Of a DNA stretch of 64,000 nucleotides, positions 1 to 9,340 are shown piece by piece; position 1 is the first letter of the stretch, and each line of letters opens with the position of its first letter. Under the pieces are notes generated by a model, which was not told the DNA's origin, did not search any database, and was given only the letters and a program-made list of their open reading frames with translations. The DNA lies in contig NZ_MSPQ01000012.1 of assembly GCF_001936475.1 (NCBI RefSeq), positions 95,528 through 159,527 on the forward strand, read 5' to 3'. The stretch comes from Algoriphagus marinus. Its GTDB lineage: Bacteria > Bacteroidota > Bacteroidia > Cytophagales > Cyclobacteriaceae. A program made the position numbers and the translations under genes.

Positions 1-605
1 AGGCCTTCAAAACTCAAGCCTTGCAATCCATTCATTTAGCGATTCCCATTGTAGAAAAGCATAAAATGAAACTTGCGGTCGAAAATCACAAGGATTGGAA
101 AGCTGCTGAACTAGCCGCAATCATTCGTGATATTGACAGCGAATGGCTGGGAGTAACCTTGGATTTTGGGAATAATGTTTCATTGCTTGAAGATCCGATG
201 GAAGTGATCCGGACTTTGGCTCCGCTTGCTTTTTCGACACATATTAAAGACATGGGCGTGAAAAAATATACGGATGGCTTTTTGCTTTCTGAAGTTCCGC
301 TTGGTCAAGGAATCGTGAATGTGAAAGAAGGGGTAAAGCTTTGCCGAAAATACAATCCAGCCATCACTTTTAGCTTGGAAATGATCACTCGGGACCCTTT
401 GAAAATCCCCTGTATGAAAGATGATTACTGGGCTACTTTTGAAGAAATGAAAGGAGAAGATTTCGAAAAAACCATGGCAATGGTTGAAAAGCACGTATTC
501 AAATCCGATCTTCCAAGTACAAGCAATCTTGATCCGGAGGGAAGATTGGCTTTTGAGGAAACGAATGTGCTGGAGTGCTTGAAGGTCTCGCGAAAAATAA
601 TTTAG
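1..605 (+). CDS. Sugar phosphate isomerase/epimerase family protein, 5' end missing
   Basis: The frame is open to the left edge (first full codon at 3), so only the C-terminal ~200 residues of a protein usually near 290 are present. The family is the AP-endonuclease-2-like TIM barrel (xylose isomerase-like), whose members isomerise or epimerise sugars using a divalent metal. Visible hallmarks are the strand carrying the metal-ligand Glu (LAVENHKD), LDFGNN, the THIKD segment and a late SLEMITRDP strand. An in-frame TTG at 21 is internal, not the start. The next gene downstream is an SDR dehydrogenase on the same strand, fitting carbohydrate catabolism. The exact substrate cannot be told from this fragment. 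Confidence 0.8.
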   Translation, partial: AFKTQALQSIHLAIPIVEKHKMKLAVENHKDWKAAELAAIIRDIDSEWLGVTLDFGNNVSLLEDPMEVIRTLAPLAFSTHIKDMGVKKYTDGFLLSEVPLGQGIVNVKEGVKLCRKYNPAITFSLEMITRDPLKIPCMKDDYWATFEEMKGEDFEKTMAMVEKHVFKSDLPSTSNLDPEGRLAFEETNVLECLKVSRKII

Positions 606-798
606 TGTATTACAAGGAATTAAGTACACAGTACCATGTTTTTGAGATAAGAGATTGAGAGAATAAAAGATTAAAAAATCAAATCGAGAAGAGAAATACG
701 AACAGATTGCTTCGGATTTGAATGATTTTCTAAAAGTTTAGAAGGTTATTTAATCCTTCCAAAAGCGACAACCGACAACCGAAAACCTAGAAAAAACC

Positions 799-1596
799 AT
801 GAATCAAGCAACAGATTTCACCCAATTACCAGGAGTAAAACTTTTCAATCTAAGCGGACAAGCTGCCATCATCACCGGAGGTTCCAAAGGCCTAGGCCAG
901 GCAATGGCTGCAGGATTAGCATCTGCGGGAAGCAATATCATGCTCGTGAGCAGAACGCTGGAAGAAGGGGAAGCCGCTGCTGCTGAAATTGAGAAAGAAT
1001 ATGGTGTGAAAGCGATTGCCTTTGCAGGAGATGTGACAGATCAGGCCAAAATGGAAGAAATGGCAAAATTGGCTTTTGATACGTTTGGCAGGATCGATAC
1101 CCTGATCAATTCTGCGGGAATCAATATCCGTGGGGCAATTGATGAGTTGACTTATGAAGACTTTGATAAAGTCATGAAGATTAATGTCAATGGAACTTGG
1201 CTCGCTTGTAAAGCTGTAACTCCTTTTATGAAGAAAGCTGGCAAAGGGGCCATTATCAATTTGGCTAGTACCCTTGGTCTGGTAGGATTGGCTAATCGAA
1301 CCCCCTATACTTCCAGTAAAGGCGCGGTCGTACAAATGACCCGAGGTTTGGCTTTGGAATTGGCACCTTTTGGAATTACTGTAAATGCGATCTGTCCAGG
1401 TCCATTTTTAACTGAAATGAATCTCCCAATAGCTGATACAGAAGAAGGTAAGAAGTTTATTATCGGTGCTACTGCTTTGGGACGTTGGGGTAAACTTGCG
1501 GAGATTCAAGGCGCTGCGATATTCTTAGCTTCACCTGCCGGCACTTATATGGTGGGTTCTATGCTGACCGTGGATGGTGGTTGGACTGCGAGGTAG
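799..1596 (+). CDS. SDR family oxidoreductase (gluconate 5-dehydrogenase-like)
   Basis: A classical short-chain dehydrogenase/reductase of 265 residues, the normal family length. The Rossmann glycine motif TGGSKGLG lies at residues 26-33, the structural NSAG at 104-107, and the catalytic Ser157-Tyr170-Lys174 triad is intact (LAST, YTSSK). The C-terminal GSMLTVDGGWTAR is typical of sugar-acid and polyol SDRs. It follows the truncated sugar isomerase by about 190 bases, and a gluconate-type permease lies nearby on the other strand, so a sugar-acid substrate is plausible. That is an inference from context: SDR sequence alone does not fix the substrate. ATG start chosen; no nearer start is better. 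Confidence 0.85.
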   Translation: MNQATDFTQLPGVKLFNLSGQAAIITGGSKGLGQAMAAGLASAGSNIMLVSRTLEEGEAAAAEIEKEYGVKAIAFAGDVTDQAKMEEMAKLAFDTFGRIDTLINSAGINIRGAIDELTYEDFDKVMKINVNGTWLACKAVTPFMKKAGKGAIINLASTLGLVGLANRTPYTSSKGAVVQMTRGLALELAPFGITVNAICPGPFLTEMNLPIADTEEGKKFIIGATALGRWGKLAEIQGAAIFLASPAGTYMVGSMLTVDGGWTAR

Positions 1597-1734
1597 GGAA
1601 TCCCTTTGGATTTTAAGTTCTACTTCTACTTTTCAAGTAAAAAAAAAGTCATTAATTATTCAGTCCTTATTCTCCTATTTCAGAATTTAAACTGGTATTC
1701 TGAATTAAAGAGTATGAAAAATGAATAGAGTGAA

Positions 1735-2031
1735 TCACCCTAGGTCAATAAGCTTCGATCCATGTATTATGCGCAGAATATCGATTCTATTGGAGTTTAG
1801 AATTAGGTATACTATCCTATATTTTCCTTGAAAAATCTCTCGTATTGAACTTTCCCGAAACTCGGGAACTATCCTACCAATTTCAGGATGATCGTAAAGA
1901 AGTTCTATTTTCCGAAAGATTTTTTCCGTAAAACTTCTTCCAATACTGGGTGAACTTTTAAATAGATATGATTCGATCTCTTGGATATCAGAGTAGGCTA
2001 ATTCGGTAATCCTTATTTCTAGGATTGCCAT
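1735..2031 (-). CDS. RelE/ParE family toxin
   Basis: A 98-residue basic protein with the RelE/ParE superfamily layout: an N-terminal LAYSDIQEIESYL helix, IGRSFTEKIF, DHPEIGRIVPEF, REIFQGKYRIVYLI and a final IDILRIIHGSK strand. Members are either mRNA interferases or gyrase inhibitors; the DHPEIGR and YRIVY segments are more like the ParE branch. It overlaps the 3' end of the upstream small gene by 13 bases, the usual antitoxin-toxin coupling. The target (ribosome or gyrase) cannot be read from sequence. Confidence 0.85.
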   Translation of the reverse strand: MAILEIRITELAYSDIQEIESYLFKSSPSIGRSFTEKIFRKIELLYDHPEIGRIVPEFRESSIREIFQGKYRIVYLILNSNRIDILRIIHGSKLIDLG

Positions 2032-2201
2032 TTCTTGCTTAATTTTTCTTTTGCTTCTTCTAAAGACAAGGTTCGATCTAGTTTGGAGTCTATCAAACCT
2101 TCTTCTACTTGTTGAATAAACAGTAGTTTTTCGACTAATTCTTCCATATCGAAGTCTTCTGGAAGTTTCTCTAAGGTCTCAAGTACTTTACGCTTTTTCA
2201 T
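2019..2201 (-). CDS. Antitoxin of the RelE/ParE-type pair
   Basis: A 60-residue, highly charged protein with a short hydrophobic patch (LVEKLLFIQQVEEGL) and an LSLEEAKEKL helix. The sequence resembles small antitoxins found beside RelE/ParE toxins in Bacteroidota. It lies first in a two-gene operon and overlaps the toxin by 13 bases, so the two would be translated together. No clear DNA-binding domain is visible in so short a protein. Function is assigned mainly from position. Confidence 0.75.
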   Translation of the reverse strand: MKKRKVLETLEKLPEDFDMEELVEKLLFIQQVEEGLIDSKLDRTLSLEEAKEKLSKKWQS

Positions 2202-2336
2202 TTTTAGCTGAAGTTAATCGAAAATCAGTATGAAGTAATTTAGGCAATTCGTCATGGGGATACTTCAAATTGATGGATCATTGTTATGAATTTATTCTCT
2301 TTTTTAATAAATCACCAGCGTTGGAAATAAGTTTCC

Positions 2337-3668
2337 TCATCCCACCACCAAACTCAATATATAAACCAAGGTAATCGCCGTCACTCCAGCGATCATGGTA
2401 CCAAGGCTGTGGGATAGATTTCCCTGTTTGGTACTCATCCCTGATAGTTGGGTCACGACCCAGAATCCGCTATCGTTGGCATGGGAAATACCCAATGCAC
2501 CTGCTCCAATGGCTACGGTAGTGAAGACTTTCATCGTCTCAGAATCCAAACCAAGCGGTCCTAATATCGGAGCGATGATCGAGGCGGTCGTAATCATTGC
2601 AACGGTTGTGGAACCTTGCGCAGTTTTCAAACCAAAGGCAATCAGAAAAGGAAGAAAAATTCCCCAGTTGGCATCACTCATCGTGGAGGTTACTAAATCA
2701 CCAACACCGGAATTTTGTAACATCTTTCCAAAAACAGCACCTGCGCCGGTAATTAAGATGACCGGAGCCGCTAATAAAATCGCTTCTCCTACCCATCCTG
2801 AAGATGAGAGTAATTTGCGATCAAATTTCTTCGGAAGGGTAAAAGACAAAATCGCTCCAATCAAGAGCGCGATAACTGGGGTTCCCAGAAACTGGATAGC
2901 CTTGATTATGCCTCCTTCGCCTAATGGTTTGGAAGGATAATTGGCAATCGAAGCGATAATAATCAAAGTCAAGGGTACTAGAATTGGAATCAGAGAACTG
3001 ATGAATTTCGGGCGATCTTCCTTCTTTAATTCTTTTTCATCGGCTACCAGAACAGGCTTCAAAGGAATTTTGATCACCCACTTTTGCACGAAAATATAAA
3101 GTGGAATCAAGGTTAATAGAGAAACTAGGCCGCCATAGAAAATCACCTGACCCAAATCGGCACCTAGAATCCCAGCCGTAGCAATTGGACCAGGAGTGGG
3201 GGGGACAAGTGAATGACTGGCCATTGCTCCGAGCGAAACTGCCACGATGGTGGCTGCATAGGAGATTCCACTTTTGGAAGAAAGTGATTTGGCAATCGGG
3301 TTGAGCATGATAATCGTGCTGTCCCCAAAGACCGGGATCGAAAGGATCCAACCACTCAGCATCAAGGATAAATTCACGGATTTTTCCCCAACCCATTTCA
3401 GTATTTTTTCTGCGATGACCATCGCACCGCCTGTTTTTTCCAGGAAAGTTCCCAAAATTACTCCCAGTAAAATCAACAAACCGACACTTCCCAGCACCCC
3501 TCCAAATCCGTCTGAAATCGACTTAATGATCAATTCTGGGGTCATACCCATCATTAGTCCGTAGATAATTGCCCCAACAAAGAGGGCTAAAAAAGGATGG
3601 ATATCAAACTTGATGATAGCGATCAAAATAAGCGCTAAGGCAAAAAGGATAATTAAAAGTGTCAGCAT
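2337..3668 (-). CDS. GntP family permease (gluconate:H+ symporter-like)
   Basis: A 443-residue integral membrane protein with roughly 12-14 hydrophobic segments from the first residue to the last, the normal size for GntP/gluconate permeases. Family signatures include the N-terminal FDIHPFLALFVGAIIYGL, an ISDGFGG loop, GDSTIIMLNPIAKSL, the ATIVAVSLGAMASHSLVPPTPGP block split over two membrane segments, and AQGSTTVAMITTASIIAP near the C terminus. GntP proteins import gluconate or related sugar acids with protons. It is monocistronic here, with carbohydrate genes on both sides. Substrate is not certain, as relatives also carry idonate, glycerate or fructuronate. Confidence 0.9.
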   Translation of the reverse strand: MLTLLIILFALALILIAIIKFDIHPFLALFVGAIIYGLMMGMTPELIIKSISDGFGGVLGSVGLLILLGVILGTFLEKTGGAMVIAEKILKWVGEKSVNLSLMLSGWILSIPVFGDSTIIMLNPIAKSLSSKSGISYAATIVAVSLGAMASHSLVPPTPGPIATAGILGADLGQVIFYGGLVSLLTLIPLYIFVQKWVIKIPLKPVLVADEKELKKEDRPKFISSLIPILVPLTLIIIASIANYPSKPLGEGGIIKAIQFLGTPVIALLIGAILSFTLPKKFDRKLLSSSGWVGEAILLAAPVILITGAGAVFGKMLQNSGVGDLVTSTMSDANWGIFLPFLIAFGLKTAQGSTTVAMITTASIIAPILGPLGLDSETMKVFTTVAIGAGALGISHANDSGFWVVTQLSGMSTKQGNLSHSLGTMIAGVTAITLVYILSLVVG

Positions 3669-3937
3669 TCAAATCGGTTTTTTGGGTGGGTGAAGCGAAA
3701 GCTGAAATCAGCATTTGCCTCGGTATCAATTCAAAATCTAAGTAAAAATGCTGGGAATTAGTATCCGCTGATCAAGTATTTGAAATAACGGTTTGAAAAA
3801 TAATTTTAAGAAAAGAGCCAGATAAGCTGCGTATGCGTACTGAACTGTCTTGGATTGAAAAATTATTTCGGCAAATTGTAAAAGGGAATTTTTTATGTCT
3901 GAGTAAATTCCTTTCGCCTATTACTAATATTGATCCC

Positions 3938-5974
3938 ATGAAGAAGCTATCTATTTTAGTTCTCGCTATTCTTTTTTTAGTAAATTTTTCCTGTCAGAAA
4001 AAAGAAAAAATTACAGCTGTTTTTGATCTTTTGCCATCGCCAAAAGTGATGAGCCTAAGCCGCTCGACAGAGCTAAGTCCTAGCTTGATCCAATCAGAGT
4101 TTGAGTTGTCGAAGACGAGTTTTATTGATGGAAAGGGACTTGAGTCTTTCGAAGGCGAATTAATTCAATTCGAACTTGACCCCAATTTGATTGGGAATAC
4201 CGAGGTATATCAATTAGATCTTTTTGATGATGAAGTTAAAATTAAAGCCCAAACTGAAGTGGGGCTTTGGAATGCGCTGATGACTTTGGGACAAATAATC
4301 CAAGATGCGCAGGACCAAAATGTAAACCTTCCCGGTGGTCAGATTTTCGATGAACCTGCTTTGGCTTATCGGGCTGTACACCTTGACGTGAAGCATCATT
4401 TGGAGAAAAAGGATTATTACTTCGAGTTGATCGATCGCTTGGCTTCTTGGAAAATCAATGCTATCATCATTGAGATCGAGGATAAACTAGCCTACGAACT
4501 TCAACCAAAAGTGGGTTCCTCCGATGCCTTTTCCATTGCTGAATGGAAAGAGATTGCCGATTATGCCATGGCTCGAAATATTCGAATGAGTCCCTTGGTT
4601 CAAGGTCTTGGTCATGCATCTTTTATCCTAAAGCATCCTGAATATCTGAATCTTCGAGATGATCCCGAGAGCGACTGGGCATTTAATCCTTTGGATGAAA
4701 AGACCTATCAGGTTCAGTTTGATTTGTATACTGATGCTTTAAAAGCTTTTCCTCATGCCAACTACCTACATGTGGGAGGAGATGAGGTGAATACTACTGG
4801 GCGAAATAGCGGGAAATCTGCTTTAGAATTACAACTGCTTTGGCTCAATCGGGTGAGTGAGTACGCTGAGCGTAAAGGGTTGACACCAATCTTTTGGGAT
4901 GATATGCCACTGAAAAATGCGGAGCTCTATGGCACGATTTATAACCGGGATCTTTCATCGAGCCAAGTGGATAGTATTTGGGCCGAAAAGGCTGAAAACC
5001 TGAATAAATACGTAGACCTTTTTCCAAAAAATTGTGTCTATATGCGCTGGAACTACGATATGCCAGAATCACCGGGAAATGCGAAAGCGATGAATTGGTT
5101 TACATCCAATGGCTTCCAGGTAATGGGTGCGACGGCAGGACAGACTCGCTGGAATCTGATGCCGCAGGAGCAAAGTAATGCTCAAAATATCCGTGATTTT
5201 GCTTTGAGCTCCATTGAAAATAAAACTTCAGGATTGTTGCTTACCCTTTGGGATGATGATTCCCCACATTTTGAATTGTATCAGCGCGGGATCGCCACCT
5301 TCGCGGAATATACCTGGTCGGGAGGAGCTAGGAGCATAGCTGAAGTTCATCAGTCATTTATCCAACGTCAGTTTGGAGCGGACTTAGCTTCAGCATACTT
5401 GGCTTTTATTGATGACTTGGAGGAGCCTGTTGATTTTTGGAAAAATGCCTTGCTCGATGGAAAAGATCGAAACCGGATTAGAAGGTTGAGCGATCCGATG
5501 AATGAGGCCTTGATTGAACTCCCGAATCCGGATTCAGCAGGAACTTGGGCTTCAAAATATTCAGAGAAGCTTTCAAAAGCCGAAGTGAGTCTTGCTAAAG
5601 TTGATTTGGTATTGGAGCGAATAGCTGAATCTAAGAAGTTGGCAAATCGAAACATTTACACCTTGGAGGTCTATGAGCAGGTTGCACAGGCGGTTCAGTT
5701 TTCCAATCGGGCGCTGATTACTTTGGCGGAGATGGATGATCCATCGGGAGAAAAGCGAGCTATGGCAGCCCAAAAGCTTGCAGGAATGGCGGAAGAATGG
5801 AATGCAATTCAAAGTAATTTGGAGGAGGTTTATGGGAAAACAAGAAGTTTGAATAAACCGGCTGATTATATTTTGGATCAAGATCACCACGTACATTTGG
5901 CGAATCAGGCCAGAGATTTTTCCGATTGGCAGTTTTATGTAGAAAAACTGTTTTTGGATAAGCTTGAGAAGTAG
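3938..5974 (+). CDS. Glycoside hydrolase family 20-like beta-N-acetylhexosaminidase, lipoprotein
   Basis: I place the start at 3938, giving 678 residues, because this Met begins a lipoprotein signal (MKKLSILVLAILFLVNFSC, Cys19); the 35 codons upstream have no signal character. An N-terminal GH20b-like domain (about residues 30-140) precedes the TIM barrel, which starts near YRAVHLDVKHH. The catalytic Asp-Glu pair of GH20 is present as HVGGDE (D282, E283), with GLGHASFILKHPEY before it. The C-terminal ~150 residues are helical and not assigned. Family members release terminal GlcNAc/GalNAc from chitin-like glycans, peptidoglycan or host glycans. The protein is probably anchored in the periplasm or outer membrane. 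The barrel is somewhat divergent, so substrate is open. Confidence 0.85.
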   Translation: MKKLSILVLAILFLVNFSCQKKEKITAVFDLLPSPKVMSLSRSTELSPSLIQSEFELSKTSFIDGKGLESFEGELIQFELDPNLIGNTEVYQLDLFDDEVKIKAQTEVGLWNALMTLGQIIQDAQDQNVNLPGGQIFDEPALAYRAVHLDVKHHLEKKDYYFELIDRLASWKINAIIIEIEDKLAYELQPKVGSSDAFSIAEWKEIADYAMARNIRMSPLVQGLGHASFILKHPEYLNLRDDPESDWAFNPLDEKTYQVQFDLYTDALKAFPHANYLHVGGDEVNTTGRNSGKSALELQLLWLNRVSEYAERKGLTPIFWDDMPLKNAELYGTIYNRDLSSSQVDSIWAEKAENLNKYVDLFPKNCVYMRWNYDMPESPGNAKAMNWFTSNGFQVMGATAGQTRWNLMPQEQSNAQNIRDFALSSIENKTSGLLLTLWDDDSPHFELYQRGIATFAEYTWSGGARSIAEVHQSFIQRQFGADLASAYLAFIDDLEEPVDFWKNALLDGKDRNRIRRLSDPMNEALIELPNPDSAGTWASKYSEKLSKAEVSLAKVDLVLERIAESKKLANRNIYTLEVYEQVAQAVQFSNRALITLAEMDDPSGEKRAMAAQKLAGMAEEWNAIQSNLEEVYGKTRSLNKPADYILDQDHHVHLANQARDFSDWQFYVEKLFLDKLEK

Positions 5975-6085
5975 CTTCTTACTTAGCGGGATTAAACGCT
6001 AGATCAAATCCCTTTTGGTGCGATCCAAGTTCTACTCTATCTTCACATTCGAATTTCAAATCTTTAACTCCCTTCAAAACTATAT

Positions 6086-6961
6086 ATGGCTTCAGGATTC
6101 TTTGCGCTTTTGGATGATATCGCCACTGTCATGGACGATGTAGCTGTGATGAGTAAAGTGGCAGCAAAGAAAACAGCCGGGATCCTCGGGGATGACTTGG
6201 CAGTAAATGCAGAGAAAGCTTCCGGTTTTGTAACAGACAGAGAGCTTCCGGTTTTATGGGCCATCACCAAGGGGTCCTTTTTGAATAAGCTGATTATTCT
6301 CCCTTTTGCCTTTTTATTGAGTGCTTTTTTGCCAACCGCAGTAACGGTTATTTTGGTGTTGGGTGGACTTTATTTGGCATTCGAAGGGGCAGAAAAGATC
6401 TATGAATATTTCTTTCCGCATGAGCATTTTAAGGCTGTAACAGCTGTGGAGGATTTGACTACTGAAGCAGTTATTGCTGCTGAAAAGGTAAAGGTAAAGT
6501 CAGCAATTTTGACTGATTTTATCCTTTCGGTGGAGATTGTAATAATAGCACTAGGTACTGTGGTCGAAAAACCCATCTCTACACAAATTGCAGTAGTTTC
6601 AATTATTGCAATTTTGGCGACTGTTGGAGTGTATGGCTTGGTGGCGTTGATTGTCCGGATGGATGAATTTGGAGTACGGTTGATTAATTTAAATGAACAA
6701 GAAAATAGCTTTTCAGACAAAGTTGGAAGGGTATTAGTCAGTGCCTTGCCTAAGATTATCAAGAGCATGACAGTGATTGGTACTATTGCCTTACTCTTGG
6801 TTTCAGGAGGGATTTTTGCGCATAATATTGAATTTTTTCATCACTTGCTGGAAAGTTGGCCATCGATTATCAAAGAGTTTTTGATTGGATTGGCTGTAGG
6901 ATTGGTAGTTCTTTTGGTGGTGAGTTTGTTCAAGAAAATGTTTGGTAAAAAGGAACATTAA
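6086..6961 (+). CDS. DUF808 (YedI-like) inner-membrane protein
   Basis: This 291-residue protein matches the DUF808/YedI family at its start: ASGFFALLDDIATVMDDVAV followed by AAKKTAGILGDDLAVNAEKA. It then has about six to eight membrane segments, including a conserved stretch around LPAVTVILVLGG-like residues and a late VVLLVVSLFKKMF segment with a lysine-rich tail. The family is widespread in bacteria but has no established activity. The gene stands alone between a hexosaminidase and a convergent esterase gene. Family assignment is firm; role unknown. Confidence 0.85.
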   Translation: MASGFFALLDDIATVMDDVAVMSKVAAKKTAGILGDDLAVNAEKASGFVTDRELPVLWAITKGSFLNKLIILPFAFLLSAFLPTAVTVILVLGGLYLAFEGAEKIYEYFFPHEHFKAVTAVEDLTTEAVIAAEKVKVKSAILTDFILSVEIVIIALGTVVEKPISTQIAVVSIIAILATVGVYGLVALIVRMDEFGVRLINLNEQENSFSDKVGRVLVSALPKIIKSMTVIGTIALLLVSGGIFAHNIEFFHHLLESWPSIIKEFLIGLAVGLVVLLVVSLFKKMFGKKEH

Positions 6962-6984
6962 TGTGAAGGATTTTTCTGATTCGC

Positions 6985-8529
6985 TTAATTATTAACTCCT
7001 TTCAAACGTTTCAATACAGTTGCTGCATTTTCATTTTGAGGGTTGAGATCAAGAGATTTTTGATAGTTTACGATAGACATCGACGTATCGCCTTGGTATA
7101 GATAAGCTTCGCCAAGGCTATCAAAAAGGTTGGCTGAGGTGGGGTAAATTTGAGTCGCAAACTCAAAGACGCGAATACTTTTCGGAGTGGTTTCCCTGTT
7201 GTAAAGCAATTGCAAACCAAGGTAATTCAGCTTGCCTTCTGGGAGTTCTAAGTCAGGATAAATTGATTTAAGCGAATCATAGGTTTCATTGATGGAGATA
7301 TAATCATCTGCTTTTGTGAGGTCATTGAAGTCGGAAAAGTCAAAACTTGCTTTTTTGGTGATTTCGTTTCTCTTTATAGTTAAGTAGCCTGTTCCGATCT
7401 TATTTTCTTCGGGTGATGAATTCAAATACTGGATTGCTTCGGATTGATTTTGGAGATAGGCGTTGAGAAAGTTCAGTGTGTACTCAGCAACTATCCCATA
7501 CGATTCCATGATTAAAGAATCTGCATGATCTTGTCTTGGGTCTCGGTTGCCAAAAAGTAATCCGAACGTACTAAAATAGGAATGAGTCATATGTAAAAAT
7601 TTCAACTGAAAGGCATCATTTTGACTCAATTCTTCAAAAAATGCGAATTCGTTATTCAAGGATTCATCCAAATTATCTGATTTAAGAACTTCCTTTGGAA
7701 TGTCTTTTTGCGCCATATGGATAAAGGGGACATTCGCATTTTCGATCTTGAAGAATAGTGATTCTTGGAGTGTCTTATAGGCGTATTTGATTGATCCGTC
7801 CAGACTTACTACAGCTTTGATCCGATTATCTCTGGTTTGGCTTAGTACATTTGAAAGACCTCCAAAGCTAAATCCCATTGCAGCGATCTTTTTGGGATTT
7901 ACTGATGGGATTTGAATCGCTTTATCAATAAGAAATTCAATATCTCTGGCTTGTGTTTCCAGCTCCTTTACAGTACCTCCTTCTAAATATCGCGTATCCG
8001 CCCCTCTGCTTGGGCTGGAGATAACGACATAACCATGACTTGCGAGGTATTCACATAGCGCAAAATTTTCAACCGAAGATGCTTGATAACTTGGCGAATA
8101 AATAACTGTTGGATGGCTTCCATCAGACCAAGTCAAATCGAAGTAAGCGGTACTTTTTTCAATAAGGTGCTGCTGATTTTGAGGGGAATTGGGCAAGTCT
8201 CGAAACCAATCCAAAAGATAATAGTCAGGTAAATACTCCCATTCTTCCTCCTCTGCTAAAATTCTCACATAGTCTTTGACGGTCACAGGAGATAATCCAT
8301 TTACCTTTTCTTCGGATGGGTACCAAATACTAGTGGTAATGGGACGAGGTATTTTTTCCTTTGTATAATCCAAAATCCGGCTGTATAGTCTGGTACTATC
8401 GTGAGAAGTATAATGAGTAAATCCTACCGCGTAGGGACCATTTGATAATCCAATCTCATGAAGCGAGGTCTGGGCAAAAAGTGGGTTGAAAGTTAAAAGT
8501 AGGATAAAGGTTGCTAGTAGGGTTTTCAT
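6985..8529 (-). CDS. Secreted alpha/beta hydrolase with C-terminal TPR repeats
   Basis: The start at 8529 gives 514 residues beginning with a clear signal peptide (MKTLLATFILLLTFNPLFAQ); the 11 upstream codons lack signal character. The central part is an alpha/beta hydrolase of the dienelactone hydrolase/PAF-acetylhydrolase type: oxyanion region HPTVIYSPSYQAS, nucleophile elbow MGFSFGG, and a late HMTHSYF that may supply the His. The C-terminal ~90 residues form at least two tetratricopeptide repeats (ANLFDSLGEAYLYQGD, AIVNYQKSLDLNP-like). Hydrolase-TPR fusions are common in Bacteroidota; substrate unknown, probably an ester or acyl group in the periplasm. Confidence 0.8.
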   Translation of the reverse strand: MKTLLATFILLLTFNPLFAQTSLHEIGLSNGPYAVGFTHYTSHDSTRLYSRILDYTKEKIPRPITTSIWYPSEEKVNGLSPVTVKDYVRILAEEEEWEYLPDYYLLDWFRDLPNSPQNQQHLIEKSTAYFDLTWSDGSHPTVIYSPSYQASSVENFALCEYLASHGYVVISSPSRGADTRYLEGGTVKELETQARDIEFLIDKAIQIPSVNPKKIAAMGFSFGGLSNVLSQTRDNRIKAVVSLDGSIKYAYKTLQESLFFKIENANVPFIHMAQKDIPKEVLKSDNLDESLNNEFAFFEELSQNDAFQLKFLHMTHSYFSTFGLLFGNRDPRQDHADSLIMESYGIVAEYTLNFLNAYLQNQSEAIQYLNSSPEENKIGTGYLTIKRNEITKKASFDFSDFNDLTKADDYISINETYDSLKSIYPDLELPEGKLNYLGLQLLYNRETTPKSIRVFEFATQIYPTSANLFDSLGEAYLYQGDTSMSIVNYQKSLDLNPQNENAATVLKRLKGVNN

Positions 8530-8798
8530 AAAGGAGATTGTCTGACAATTAGGTAGATGCAATTAAAGAGTAATAAGTTGCATCAATTTCCCAAAAAATT
8601 AGGAAGGACAAATCCAGAACGTCTCAATACTTATTTTATATGTATATCCACAATTGCACCACTAAAAGGTAAAAAGCGATTTAATATATTGTAAACAATA
8701 CCATTGCTGGTACTTCCGTCACCCGTCATAGGTCTTGCAGCCAGATAACCAATGAAAAAGAGGTCACTGGCATCTTTGCGGGTAATCAGATTATTTTA

Positions 8799-9275
8799 TC
8801 ACTCATTAAAAAAAGGCTTCATCTCGGTATGAATCTTTTCTCTAAGGTCTTTCAATCGAATCGCGTATTCTTCCAAATGTTTTTCCTGATCGGTTTGAGG
8901 AATCCAAGGTTTAACTTTCTTAGGTTCGCCTTTTTCATCCACAGCCACGAAGATGATAATGCAATGCGTCTTTTTCTCAAAAACATGCTCTGAAAAATCT
9001 CTGGAATACACTTCCACCATAATGTGAATACTTGAGGAGCCGGTGTAAATCACCGCACATTCGATCTTGATGACTTCTCCAATGCTAATCGGTTTGTAAA
9101 ATCGGATACCACCCACATAGACCGTGACGCAATAGCTTTCTGCCCAAGTTCTTGCACAGGTATAAGCTGCCTGATCGATCCATTTCATCACAGAACCTCC
9201 ATGGACTTTTCCCCCAAAGTTGATGTCTGAAGGTTCGCTGATAAACTGGAAAGTGGTTTTGTGAGGATAGTCCAT
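8799..9275 (-). CDS. Acyl-CoA thioesterase, hotdog fold (YciA-like)
   Basis: A 158-residue single-domain hotdog protein. The conserved helix motif is NFGGKVHGGSVMKWIDQAAY, with the expected Asp in the central helix, followed by RIRFYKPI-like and IKIECAVIYTGSSSI strands. Such enzymes hydrolyse cytosolic acyl-CoA esters to free acid and CoA, and act as multimers. The charged C-terminal ~25 residues are extra to the fold. A 53-codon remnant without start lies directly downstream on the same strand. Confidence 0.88.
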   Translation of the reverse strand: MDYPHKTTFQFISEPSDINFGGKVHGGSVMKWIDQAAYTCARTWAESYCVTVYVGGIRFYKPISIGEVIKIECAVIYTGSSSIHIMVEVYSRDFSEHVFEKKTHCIIIFVAVDEKGEPKKVKPWIPQTDQEKHLEEYAIRLKDLREKIHTEMKPFFNE

Positions 9276-9340
9276 GTTCGTTTGTTTGAATGAGAATCTA
9301 ATCTAAAAGGATTTGCGGGGATGATTTCATTTTTTACCCA

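Noticed and set aside
180..629. Minus-strand frame of 149 codons across the sugar isomerase
   Set aside because: Shadow of the real gene; composition rich in His, Phe and Ser typical of antisense frames.
2395..2940. Plus-strand frame of 181 codons inside the GntP permease gene
   Set aside because: It is antisense to a clear membrane transporter and has no domain signal.
5573..5896. Minus-strand frame inside the hexosaminidase gene
   Set aside because: No family pattern; explained by the reverse strand of the GH20 gene.
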